Assembly: GCF_026230105.1 (NCBI RefSeq)
Contig: NC_079476.1
Location: 34,028,559-34,092,558, forward strand
DNA: 64,000 nucleotides
Direction of reading: 5' to 3'
Origin: Diorhabda sublineata
Taxonomy: Eukaryota > Arthropoda > Insecta > Coleoptera > Chrysomelidae
In this document: positions 1-12,500 of the stretch, one piece after another
Layout: the number at the start of each line of letters is the position of its first letter
Numbering within the stretch: position 1 is the stretch's first letter
Notes under the pieces: generated by a model
The model's database searches: none
Told to the model about the DNA's origin: nothing
Seen by the model: the letters and a program-made list of their open reading frames with translations, nothing else
Position numbers and translations under genes: made by a program

Positions 1-149
1 GTTCATAAAACTCTAGCAAGCAGCCAAGGACCGTCAAGCACATAAGACTTCTTATAGGACCAAAATTATCCTCTTGAAATTACCAGATGTTTGTTGTAAA
101 ACCAATTAGGCACTTTGGATTGAACCTTTTGACGTCACTAGATTTGCCC

Positions 150-410
150 AATTGTTTGAACCCCACAATTAACCTAGTCTGCAGTTCTTATCTCCTCCGT
201 GCACCAGGTCGTCCGTGATGCCCATAGAGTGGAGATACCGTTTTAGACGACAGTGTCAACTCACCAGTCGAATTGCTCGAGTGGAATATTGGTTTGGTAA
301 GAGAGACATCTATGTATGCATTAGATTGTTTCTTGCCAGGTGTGTATCCACCTCCGAATAACCTGCATTGCAAGCAGACTGTTGTGAAACGTAATAGCAA
401 CACTTTTGGC
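150..410 (-). pseudogene. LINE RNase H / C-terminal remnant
   Basis: The reverse strand resembles the C-terminal part of the element at 27240-27950: a stretch meaning 'gel tl, then MGI(T)..' with wording close to HTMGIMECRWC is seen around 200-240. Heavily degenerate; family assignment is tentative. Confidence 0.35.
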
Positions 411-439
411 TACACCAAAAGTGAGCTATGAGCCCATTG

Positions 440-1000
440 GCTCACACATGTCGAATTTTTTAGAAGAAATAATTCCTGTAGTAAAAACATTCTTATCTAA
501 GAAGAACCTATCATTGCAAGCTATCTTGCTTCTCGATAATGCGCCGGATCATCTGCTTGATGAAGACTAGCAAACCTGTGAAGAAAATCTCAGTTTTGTA
601 TATGCCATGCACAGCTCTCATCCAGCCAATGGACCAAAACGTTATTCAAAATATAAAAATAAATTATAAGAAAAAACTTTTGCTTCCAGTATTTGCACAA
701 CAAGAATTGGAATCTGAATGTACTGTATCCGATGTACTTAAGAAGGCCATTATGAAAGAAGCTGTTTTTTCATTGGCTGAAAGTTGGCACCAGTTAAATG
801 CGAATCTAATCAAAAAATCTTGGACTCCCTTGTGGCCTCAATTAAACATCGAAGAATATACAAACGATGACTGTGAACACGAAGATGAGATTCCTCTAGT
901 TTTTTTTTGTTGATGGAGTCTTCTTACTAAACAAGGATGACCAAAAAAATTGAACCTCTTATTGATTATGAAATAACACAAGAATGTAAAGGCGAAAGTG
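440..1000 (+). pseudogene. Tigger/pogo-type DDE transposase fragment
   Basis: Translation shows LSLQAILLLDNAP (catalytic Asp region), a frameshift, then VLYMPCTALIQPMDQNVIQN and KINYKKKLL, the classic Tigger/jerky DDE pattern (DNAP..., P..T...QPMDQ.V). Only the C-terminal catalytic half remains, with a frameshift near 545. A dead copy. Confidence 0.85.
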
Positions 1001-2700
1001 AAGAAATGTCTCACGTTGAACCAGTAGTAAGCGTTTCCAATTCAAGCGTGGACATTCCACCAACCTCGTGACATTTCTACAGGTCCTTATTCGCGTCTCA
1101 GTTTCGCGCGTAGACTCCTTCCTCTCCCTTGAGTTCTATGGGAGATTCTAGGAAGTCTTATCTCTTTGATAAGAGTTAGCCAGTTGGCTATACACTCTTA
1201 GCTTCTTGATCACTTGAATGCATATAGAAAGCAACTAATATTACTAATATAAATGTGAATGTAAGTTTATTTGTTACGCTTTCACGCGAAAACTACTTAA
1301 TCGATCATCGTAAACTTTGTACACATGTTCTTGGAGGTATTAGAAGTAACATAGGATACTTTTTATCAGAAATAAATTATTTTTCACGTAAGATAAAAAA
1401 GATATATGTCAAAAAATTTCAAAATCTAGCTTCTTCAACTCGAAGTTCCAACCCAGAGTACTGTAATACCGTTGCACTGTATTACCAACGGTCACGTCAA
1501 TATTGAGTATAGGTTCAACTAATTGGAATTTTTCTTTAATTATTGTTATTGTTGTTAAATATATTTTAAATTTTGAGGTTAGGTGTCATTTTTGTGGTGA
1601 GGTACTATTCATTATGATTCCAATTATTCCCAATGACCTTCCATTCTAATTCAAAAGGGTTCAGCTTCCCGTCAAACTTAGCTTTGCTTTTACTATAAAT
1701 AAAGACATACAGGCAGACATTGTAGGTAGCGGGAGTGCATTTAGAAAAGCCAGGCTTATCTCATGGTCAACTATATGTAGCCTGTCCTACCCGACATTAA
1801 AACTGTGCATTCAAATCTTTTTAAATTGTCAAAATTCAATATTTTTCCTTTTTTTACAGTGAAATATATTTTAACGTTTGTTGTATTTCAATAAAATATA
1901 TTTTAATTTTGTGAAATTTCATTGTATATAGGAATTTTTAAAAATTGATAATCTCAGCCACGCAATAAAATAAGTAATCAAATCATATTGATTCATTACT
2001 ATTCTAATGATCTCTAATACTTTTTAATTGCTTCAATGCGAGCGAAGCCGCGGGTAAAAGCTAGTATATAATAAATTAGTCTTACCTGAAACTAGACAAC
2101 CAGTTTAACTTGGGAAACATTTTTATTTATTGGAGCTTTTCTCAATAATTCATTACTATTTTCAATTTTATTAAAGAAGTTACAAAACAAAAACTTAAAA
2201 AGTTTTATTCTGTTTTTTTTAATTGCATTTTTTACGTGACATTTATTAATGTAGGTGTATTAGTACACGTTGTGTTATAAAATTGGAATTGGAAAACCGT
2301 ATATTTCTAAAAGTAAAACCTATTCATAAATATAATAGAAAGTTCAATTTTTGGATACTTATTTTTCTGGTGATATATAGCTCATAAATTTTATGTATGT
2401 TAAATCAACACTAATGTATAAATGGGTGACGTGTGACTTTTTCAGAAAAGGATAAATAGAATTGTTCTAACTAACCGGTCAGGTAATGTTTGGATATGAT
2501 CGGAGTGAACTGACTACACATTATTTGGATGACTTTCAATGTTAAAGTTCTATGCTTAACCCAAATAGAGGTGACGTTGCTTATGACATTTATTAACTGG
2601 GTGCCTACGTGTACCGTGCTTTTTAAGTCGTGTCAATCTCATTTGTAGAAGTGGTATATAGTGTGGAAGTTAGAAGTTGCGATTCTGTTGAACACTGCTT
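1001..2700. other. No gene seen; possible transposon tail at 2038-2066
   Basis: AT-rich DNA upstream of Sec61 beta. At 2038-2066 the string GCGAGCGAAGCCGCGGGTAA followed by AAGCTAGTA resembles tails of insect repeats (GC-rich hairpin plus CTAGT, as at Helitron 3' ends). The Sec61 beta promoter and transcription start should lie in the last few hundred bases before 2770; a TATATA string is at about 2653. Confidence 0.35.
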
Positions 2701-2769
2701 CTTTTTGTTTTGCTCATTCCAACAGTGTATACTAAACTTTCGTTGTTCTCTTTCTAAATTATTCACAAG

Positions 2770-4826
2770 ATGGTAAGTATTTTATATAAGTTACAAAAAA
2801 TATTCATTTTATTCACGGCTGCGTTTATATAGCCTGCTTCTCCAAGTGCTACCAATGTGGGATCTGGAGGAAGATCTCCGTCAAAAGCTGTAGCTCCTAG
2901 GTCTTCTGCAGGAAGTAGTGTGAGGCAAAGGAAAACTACAACCACAACGACCACAGCAAGAAGAAACACAGGTGCTGGTACTGGTGGTATGTGGCGTTTT
3001 TATACAGATGATTCTCCTGGTATTAAAGTGTAAGTACAACATACATTAGTTTTCTATTAGTATAAAAAAACTGATTGCTTTTCCTATGAAAAATCTATTA
3101 TATTTTTTGATTGTAGTTCAGTACAATAACATATGTGTAAAACACTACTTATATTATATATATAAACAAATTTATTGGTTGAAACCTTGCATAAGTGAGT
3201 TATTTTGATGTTATTGAATCCCAATTTTTGTTGTAAATGTTTCCATTTATATCAATTATAGTTTTGTACCTTCCATATGTTCGTATAATTGATTATTACA
3301 TTTATAAATGAAAATATTGATAAGATTTTGAGTTTTCTGATAAAAAAATTGGTATTGCTAATTGGAAGCACTTAAGGAATGCAGTATTTTTTCAAGTATG
3401 TTTTGTAAAAGTAAATACACCATCATTCATAAATATATAGCAAGATAGAGAATATTGGATAAGAGTTTTAATAAAAGATACATATTAATGCTTATTCTAA
3501 ATTTCAAGGGCTTGAAAAAAGGTTAATTGATTGCAACATATTACAAAAATAAGTAATGTCTATAAATTTATATATTTGGAAAAAATTAAACCATATTTGT
3601 TGAATTTTGTACTATTCTTGGCTTTTTGTTTGTAGTAACAGTTTGCATCTAATTTTCTCTTTGTTCTGTGTGTCTTATGAAATATGGCTTTCTAAACCTT
3701 AAATATTGTCATCTTTTCATTCTTAACTTCTTATTTATTTTCTTTTCATTTTAAATTTCAACTTTTCTCATCCTAGTATTTTCATTCTGGTTCTCATCTT
3801 TCTGTTGCTCTCTTCTGTCGTCGTTTCTCTCTCCAATACTATCTGCGCTTTCTAATTATCTTCTCTCTTCTTTAAATGTTTTTTTAACACTCACACTACT
3901 TTCAATGTAGTTTTCGTCGTGATTATCATTATTTTCCTATTGTTTGTCATCAAATATAGAGAGTATAACATTTCAAGCTTAATTCTGTTGAAAAACACAA
4001 TCCGTTTCAATGTGATATGGTTATAATCTTACCTCCACTGAAGCATCCCCTAGCAAGTTCATTTCAAACCTGTTCGAATTGATCTCTATTTTATATTAAT
4101 TACGTTTGAAGTGTCATTTTGCCTGTAGATACAATTATTGGTTTATCATGATCTACATGAAAACTTTTTTCCTTCAAAATATAACTGGCTTCAGGAGACC
4201 CCTTACTGATACATTTCCGCCCTATTTTCAATACTTGCAAGAAAATGAATTCTAAAGAAGGAAATTTACGTAGATCTTTGTTGAGTCCACCTTGTACCCT
4301 TGGGGGTTCACCTAGACCACTTTGGGAATCGCTGATCTAAATTGAATTGCATTGTTATTTCTGGTTATATACGCACTTAACAATAATTCTTATATCTTTT
4401 ACAAATTGTTTTAGGTATGTTTGAAGATGATGATTATTGCAAATTTTTGTAGATAGGAATATCTTAACATTATAGTTAACAATTTGGCTTTTATCTTGTT
4501 TCTTGTATCTACTTTATAATTTATCTCCAATGTATTGGGTTTGTCCATTTATTTTGTGAAAGCCATTTCAACTTGGATTTATTATTTATCAAAAGGAAAA
4601 AGTATATTTAGACTCACAGAAATGTGAGGAGAATATTCAGATTTTTGAACATACTGCCTATTTATTATAAATTTTTCAAATAGATTAAATTGGGGTATGC
4701 AGCAGAGATTAATTTTTTTTATTTGGTTTCAGGGGCCCAGTTCCAGTTTTAGTAATGTCTTTGTTATTCATTGCTTCAGTATTTATGTTACATATCTGGG
4801 GAAAATACAGCAGAAGCAGTTCATAG
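2770..4826 (+). CDS. Sec61beta: Sec61 beta, protein translocon subunit (3 coding exons)
   Basis: Coding exons are 2770-2772 (only the ATG, followed by GTAAGT), 2833-3029 and 4733-4826; introns are GT-AG. The spliced frame gives 97 aa, the usual size of Sec61 beta. The N-terminal half is rich in Ser, Gly and Thr with a run of Thr before ARRNTGAG; then comes the family signature MWRFYTDDSPGIKVGPVPVL, and a single C-terminal tail-anchor helix (about residues 69-89: VLVMSLLFIASVFMLHIWGK) before a short Ser/Arg lumenal end. Known family role: tail-anchored subunit of the ER Sec61 channel. The lone-ATG first exon is conserved in many Sec61 beta genes as far as I recall. An AATAAA at about 5176 is a plausible poly(A) signal. 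The second intron (1.7 kb) carries a hAT-like end. Nothing is broken; confidence is high. Confidence 0.96.
2833..3029 (+). CDS. Sec61beta: Sec61 beta exon 2
   Basis: Starts after TATATAG, ends at AAAGT|GTAAGT, phase 2. It encodes residues 2-67 including the Ser/Gly/Thr-rich cytosolic part and the FYTDDSPGIK motif. Confidence 0.95.
4265..4334 (+). mobile_element. hAT-like element end
   Basis: In Sec61 beta intron 2. Reverse-strand start CAGCGATTCCCAAAGTGGTC, then TAGGTGAACCCCCAAGGG, is the type of terminal inverted repeat found on hAT elements. The other end was not found. Confidence 0.45.
4733..4826 (+). CDS. Sec61beta: Sec61 beta exon 3 (membrane anchor)
   Basis: Starts after TTTCAG, restores the frame as V-G-P-V-P-V-L, encodes the hydrophobic tail anchor and stops with TAG at 4824-4826. 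Confidence 0.95.
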
Positions 4827-5569
4827 ATGATAAATACTCATCATCATTCCATCTTCCACCTATTTAATGCATTTTTTGAATTGTACATTTTATATTGTTA
4901 TAAGTATAAAAAGTCTTTTTGATTTATATATTTTGTAAATTTAATGAAAACTACAGACTTTGTAAAATTTTATTATGAAACATTTACATACTTTTGTGTA
5001 GTTGTTACAATTTCTATTTATTATAGAATTACACATTATTATTTTCTGTTATTTCTGGAAAATTGAAATAGAGCAAAAAATGCATTCATACAAAATTAAT
5101 CTACAACAATGTACATTCTGTTGTTTTTCCATAAACATATAGAATTAGGGTATATAATAAATAAGATTTATATTTAATAAAGTGATATATTTTATTATTC
5201 AAAAGTTTGTTTTCTAAGATACAAAATTGTGCATTAAAGAAAACAGATGTACTCAAATGTTGCCTTTATGATTTTAATCGCTCCAGTTTCTTCGAAAATT
5301 TGATACTGTATTTGGATCACACCAAAATTGAGATACAACTTATCAATGGTCTTCTTACAGGGAGCTAGTTCTATAATGATTTGTCATTGCAAGGTCGCTA
5401 AAGTGTCTTTTTTATTTTAGGTTCTTAAATGTCCCTTTTTTTGCAAATTGGACCCCAAGTGAATTTTGTATCAAAGATTGTATGATTTTATTATATATAT
5501 TTACCACAATGCCGCATACTTTTAATTTGAGGATCGTGCTGAGAACCACTTTTTTTCATTTATTTATGA

Positions 5570-5815
5570 TTGCCAGATGGAATTAAACATAAGTTGTATG
5601 ATTGGAAGTCGTCATTGACTCTTCATGTCATTACTAATATTTGTGTTAGTAAACTTTTAACTAACACTTCTCTTGACCTCAATTCCCAAGATAATGTGTG
5701 GATATCTTTAATAGGGGTTGTATATACCAGTATTAGACAGTTTCAATCTGAAGCAGAAATAAAGTCAACCGTCATTGAAACCTGGGATTTGATACTGCCC
5801 TCCAGTAATTGGTAA
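5570..5815 (+). pseudogene. Mariner/Tc1 transposase C-terminal remnant
   Basis: Translation includes LDLNSQDNVWISLIGVVYTS and RQFQSEAEIKSTVIETWDLI, which follows the mariner C-terminal pattern (SPDLNPIENLW..., VY.N.RQF, L...I...W). The third catalytic Asp region is recognisable, but the upstream half is missing. Confidence 0.65.
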
Positions 5816-6404
5816 ATGATATTCCAAATTATACAAAAACTTTGTGAATATATTGACTATTAACAGTATTTCTATGGGACACTTTCCCCCTATTTTTTGA
5901 CACATTCAATTTTTTTCTGTCCACGTAGTAGGAAGTGAGTTATTCCTTTTTCATAAGTTTTTTGTACAGACTTTCTTAACAGGTTTGTTTCCCGATTTGT
6001 TTTATCTCCATTATGACACACAATCACAGTGGTGATTTTCCAAAAACACTTTTTATAATAAGGTATGTGGAGTTATATATCAAAAGAAAGAGCATTTGGA
6101 ACTGAGTGAAATGACATCACTCCTATCTTTATAGATATGGTGATTCCAAATTGTCTGTTACGTTTTTTTTGGTGGATTTTGGGAACTTCATGGCCCCAAT
6201 TTTTAAACCGTTTGAGATATTTGAAAAAAAAATTTTTCTCTATCTCTATGAGGACAACCTTCATACCAAATTTCGTTACATTCTGAGGGGGTCGAGTTTA
6301 TACCCCGTGTTGATTTGATATGGAATGACCATTGTATTAACTTAAATTTCATGAATAGTTTCTACATCTTTTTATTTTCATTTGAAAAAAAATATAAATT
6401 CACT

Positions 6405-6556
6405 CTAAGCATACATTTTTTTGATTGTCTCACTGTAATATTGTTCAATGGCTTTTCTTTTTAATTTCAAGGTGGCTGTAACTAATCCACTATCTGGTGT
6501 CCAAACTTCTTTTACTAATGTGATCCTTTCTGGTATTTCGAATTTTTCTAGCATCA
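6405..6556 (-). CDS. Acsl: Acsl-A last exon
   Basis: After TTTTAG; encodes MLEKFEIPERITLVKEVWTP, then SGLVTATLKLKRK and a C-terminus ending KKMYA with TAG at 6405-6407. Aligns with the Acsl-B end (one codon shorter). Confidence 0.93.
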
Positions 6557-9500
6557 CTAAAATCCATAATTTTTAAAGTTAATTAATATAAATTCAATTA
6601 TAAGGAAAATAAATCATCAATCAAACATATTTACTGATGAATTATACAGAGTTGAAACAATGTATGATCATTAGATTGGTACAAAAAAATGACTATTTTT
6701 TTAACGATACTGTGAAAATATCATTCATAATGATAAAAAATATTATTATTAAACTTTGAGTTGTTAATGAAAATATTTAGGGGTGTATCGTTACGACTAT
6801 TGATTTGTAAACAGTAATTGCATTTTATACTCAAAACTCTACAATCTTTTTTTGGGCCAGTCTAATAATCATTATTCATTATTGAAAATTTCAACAATTT
6901 GCATTGTACAAAATTGTGAAAAGTTGCCCACGGCGTAAATAAAATTTGGCGCTTCCTATAAAATTGACCCTGATTCTCACGTGGCGCCACCCTTATTTAA
7001 TACATTCAATGAACACTGTCTATATACAAAAATTTTAGTCAATTTCCACCGGTAGCATAAGAGTGAAATATATATCCACGATTAAAATAATATTCAGGGA
7101 ATAAACCATAGTAACGGGTGGCGCAAAAAGAACGCATGAATTTGAATTGACTAGTGTGACTCGGAGGAGCGGATCGGAGGGGTGGGGGCGGGTTGTTTTG
7201 TAGGTTAGGGCGTCCAGTTTTAGTAGCAATAGTGCAGTGGACCGTGGCGCATTGCGTTTTCGCTGTTGAACATTTCTTCAAAAGTAATGAATCTGTTATT
7301 AATGTTCAACGGCTTTTCGTTGGGTTGCCTCTTTTCGCACAACTGGATCAGTTACGAAGGAAAAGTCGTCCGGTCGTGCTTGCACGGCGCGAACTCCACA
7401 AAATGTCGACATAGTTAGGGCGTCAGTTCGCCGATCCACTAGGGTCCAATGGACAAAGTCATAAATTGGATAATCTAAACATTTTATTTATCAGTGAATC
7501 TAAATGTTCTTGATTTTAGGTCTCTTATGTTTTAAAATTAGTTTTTTTTTGATAACTTTTAAAAGAAAGATAATTTTATTCATGTGAGTCCGTTTTGTAT
7601 GTAATCAAAATAAAGAAAATTATTATATAAAACTGATGCGTTCTTTTTGCCCACCTTGTATAAAAAAATTTTATATACATACCATTTTTAGCATGTTTTT
7701 TAATTTGGACTAAAATATCTTTAGTTATATTCTGATCGTCGCAAAGTTCCTCAAACGTCTTATTTAAATTAAATTTTCTGGTAGCTAAATTTAATAATCT
7801 TTCTTGATTAGCTACTACTAAAGCTACGCAAAATGATTTTGTTGGTTCTGCAAGAATGCAAACACAATCGATAATAGAACAAGTTGTTAATTGCGATTCG
7901 ATTTTTCCTAATGATAAATACTCTCCAGATTGTAATTTGACTAAGTCTTTTTTCCGATCTAAAACAGGATAATTCGTATTATTCCATGTTAAAAACATAA
8001 ATTATATAGTGTAAACTGCTTACCTTCGGTCTCTGAAGATGATAATTTGGTTATCGAAACGTGTGTCAGACAGAATAATTTTCTGAGCGTTAAAGGCCGT
8101 TTGACATGATGAAGTTTAGCTTATTGTTTCATGCAATATCTCGCACTTGCAATATCATCGGATTATGTTATTTTATTACGTGCAAGTTGCAATTCTAGGG
8201 AGAAATCTAGTTACTTTTGACTCAACAGAGTGAATCTGGTGAAACTCTATCCATCACACTCCAAAAGCAAAGTAGCAGAAGTTTTAATTATTGCTAGTGA
8301 TGCACTGACCACTTTTTTCTTGTTTACTTTACCTAGTTTTGTTATTTTCATTCATTTCATTCATCATGTCAAGCGGCCTTAATATAACGTTCAATTTAAG
8401 AAATTAGTTTAATTATATGTTCGCGCTAATTTTTAAACAAAATATTTTACAAAGAAATTGAACAAATTTAAAATTCATATGATTTAACAAAACCTTTTTG
8501 TATTAATTTTTATTTTGAGGTTATATTATTAACTTAAGGTTACCTATAATTCTTAAAGATCCGTCTGAATCGAATTCCCCAATATCTCCAGTTCTAAACC
8601 ATCTAACACCATTTTCTTCAAAGAAATCTTCATTGGTTTTTTCAAAATTTTTGTAGTAACCCTTACTCACAATATCTCCACCTAATAAAATCTCTCCTCT
8701 CGGATTTGGTTTATCGGTTACGTAATAACCACCTTCATCCCAATTAGTTAACCGCACAAGAGCTGTTGTCATGGGAGGACCCACACGACCATATCTTATA
8801 TCATAATCTAATAAATGTATACAAGATAATTGATTAACACTCTCAACAAATAAAACAATTAGTGAAGTTACATGTTTTAAATAGATAATTATATGGAGTT
8901 TTCTTTCATGAATAGCATATATTGGGTCAAAAATGCACTTCTCTGAGCATTTTCTAGCAATTTTGCCTGTATTTTATGCTTGGGAAAAACGGTTTTCCAT
9001 TGTTTGATTTATTGTGTCTACAATCCAGTTCAAGACATTTATCCTAAGAACATCTTCGGGAGATTAAGAAACTCTTTCATCGCTACATTTTTCTTCGACC
9101 ATTTTCTTTACTCCGCTTGATTTTGAAATTAAGTTAATCAACAAATCTTTCAAATCCTCTAATTTTGAGGACGTCTCAACCTTTTCATTAAATTTAGTAA
9201 CAAACGTCTTTGCTGCATCTAGGGTTTCATTGAACCTGTATCTGAGATTGAGTCTTACTATTATTGACTCTATTAGTGGCCAGGCTTGAGCAAAGTCAAG
9301 GTTTATCGTTTGATAGTCTGATAACGGTGTAATTACTTTGGATATCTGCAGAAAATTCATTGCAATAACTATTGTCTCGAAGTCTAGGAATTTAGTAATC
9401 AGTCCTGTAGTTTTGCTCTTAATTGTAGGGTTAAACTCAGCTGATGAGGAAATCTTTTGTGAGAAGATGCAGTTAGTTCACAGAAGACATGTATTCTTTG

Positions 9501-12500
9501 GGAGCGGTCAAAAGTGTTTAACGTCCAGTTTTCAATTGTGTCAAATATTTTCACGGTGGAAAGACTTCTACCGTTTTTTTCACGTTTCGACAAACTTCGG
9601 TTTAAACGTTACCGGCGGTCAGGGGGTAGTTTAATCTTCAGTTTAACATGAAACGGAGTATCCGAACGTAACTTTCTCAAATTGTTCACATTTTGACGAT
9701 ATTATAAAGGATTTTGAAAATTTGCACTTTATATTTGATGAACTCGACGATGATGTTGAAGAAATTATCAATATTGTCGACGCGCCGAGAAAACTGGCGA
9801 ATCTTTAAATTGTCCCTTCTATTATTTTATTTTGTTGTGGTTTTAACATGACAGTTTTTGTTATTTTCATCATTAAATTCACTCGCAAACTTTTATTAAC
9901 CTTTTCCCTTTTCCTTCCAGATTACTGTGTCACTCTTTTTGGATTCGATTGTTCTTTTATATTTCCTCACAAGGTTAACCAAAAGTACTACTCCATTTTC
10001 AGAGAAATTAAAGATCTTTCTTGTTCTCTTTTGTTTATAATACTTTCTTAAACAATTCAATTTCAAAACAAATATCGGAAAACTTTTGGTTATATTTCCG
10101 CGCAAGTGACAACTGACAGAAAAATGTCTGCTCAACTGTGACCTTTAAAGCAGAGCAATCTTGTTAATTCTTGATTTAAACTGGAGTTTAAACCATAGTT
10201 TAATCTCCAGTTTTACCCTAGGTTGAGAAATTCGCCCTAAGAGTAAAAAAATAATGCAATGAAGCTGTTGATACACAAAAATCGTAATTGGCAGTGCAGG
10301 GGGACACGTCCCCCTGTTCCTTTAGGCCAGCAAGATCTCATTTTTCTTCATATTATAATCAAACAAATAAAACCTATTTAAACTTACTATCTTGGTTGGT
10401 TCCACAAGCTGTGGTTTCGGTCAATCCATATCCTTGGATCAAATCTACACATAAACAAGTTTTTATTAATTCGTGAGTTTCTGGTGTTAAAGGAGCTCCT
10501 CCTGCAGCTATTAACCTCAATTTACCTCCAATTATGTTTCTCGTAGCCTTAAAAATTATTCTACAAAAATAAATCATTTGAAAACAAGAATTATTTAATG
10601 TTGAATCATACAAATTAATAAAAATATATGTGAATTGTTAGAAATGAATACTAAGTTGGAATTTTTGGAACCGTTGGTGGTGGTCAGAGACTGATGGCAA
10701 ACTAGATAAAAATCAATAAATATGTCATTGCAGATTCATTTTTTGCATTCACATTTGAATATTTTTCCTGACAACTTAGGAAGTATGAATGATGAACAAG
10801 GGAAGTGTTTTATATATAAGAAGCGTTAAATGTCCACTGAACAACAAAAAGTAAGTAACGGGACCGCAAAAAGTATTCAACATAATGAACGCCAGAGCAG
10901 AAAAGCTATTCGAGGAACTGGAAACACATCCGAACCAGGGACCAAGGGAACTCAACTTATTTTTACTTCTTCACAAAGATGGTCATTGACAAATATAAAC
11001 TCGTGGCCATAAATAACGTACCACCCTTTATTCCAATATCAAAAACTAAAATGTTAAATCTTTTGGGCTCCTTTTTTTTGTATCACACAATGTTAGGGAT
11101 AAACGTAGCAAAATTTCTTATCAGCAAATGACTGTTTTTGTGATTTATTCAAATTTTAATTTTATGCCTATTTTAATGTTTCTTTCATTCTATTGTTATA
11201 CCAACTTGTGGACAGCAGTAATTTAAGTCAATCAAGGTGTGTTAAAGTCGAGACTAGTTGAACAAAAAATGAATAGTTAGGCAGTTAGTGAACGCGAAGC
11301 TGAAAGGATAGCCGTGTTAGTTGGACAGGGACAAAGTTATCGTGAAATGGCAAATCTGTTTGGCGTACACCACACAACCATCGGCAGATTTGCTGGTCTA
11401 CACAGCAGAAGAGCTCTTCAGGCACCTTTGCTAACCAGGCTGCATCGTGCTGCTAGACTGAGATTTGCAACGTAACATTAAGATTGGAATTTAGAAAATT
11501 GGTGCAAACTTTTACTTACTGATGAGACAAGAATCAGTCTAAGAGGTCCAGATGGACGTAATCAAATTCAAAGTCGGTGAGGAGAAAGATTCGCGCAGTC
11601 TTGTATCTTTCCCAGGGAGCCGTTCCAAGGAAGGTCTATCATGTTTTGGGGAGGAATTTGTTTTGATGCCTGCACAGAATTAATGTCCCTTCCTAGACCC
11701 GTCCTTAACGATAATGGCTAGACCACACGTTGCGGCAGATGTTCTGAATTACCTACCGAAGTAGGAATTCATACCCTGGATTGGCCACCAAGAAGTCCAG
11801 ATATGAATCCTATCGAGCATGTCTGGGACATATTAAAACGCGGCATTCGTCGTCGGAATCCATCTCTTCAAAATTTAAATGAGCTTGAGCAAGCGGCATT
11901 AGAGGAATGGGAGAACATGCCTCAAGAAGTGATACAGCACCTAATTGAAAGCATACCCAGGAGAATGTTAGCAACAATTACATCCAGAGGCGGAATCACA
12001 CGCTACTAGCTTTTTAAAAAAAGGAACATTATTGTTTAGAATGCAAGTTTTATTTTTCAGAAAATTTGGTTTTATTGCAATGTTTTTATTTTTATTTTTT
12101 TACTCATTAAAAATCACTCAAAGTTTAACAATAGCAATGTTAGTTTAAATTTATTAAACAAAAAAATATTTTCAGAAATCGGGGTGGTGCGTTATTTTTG
12201 ACCAAGAGTGTATTTTCTGTTCTATTCTCACTCCATTGATGAAATCAAAAATCATCAAATGAATGTATAATGCGAGATATTTAGGATTATACCGACCTGT
12301 CTGTTATAGGCGTTGAAAAACCTCGTTTTGTCCATTTGATCTTATATTTATATCCAAAATTAAAAAATACTTTTTGCACCGTACTACCCTGGCGGACTTT
12401 TTCTCGAATTGCTTTAGCTATCCGATCTAATATTAACTAAAATATAAAATATTTTCAGTTAATACAGTGAAACCTCTCTAACTCGAAACTCAAGGGACAA

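Noticed and set aside
2763..2969. Minus-strand open frame with a hydrophobic Val-rich start
   Set aside because: It is the antisense shadow of the Thr-rich Sec61 beta exon 2; the poly-Val comes from reading ACA/ACC codons backward.
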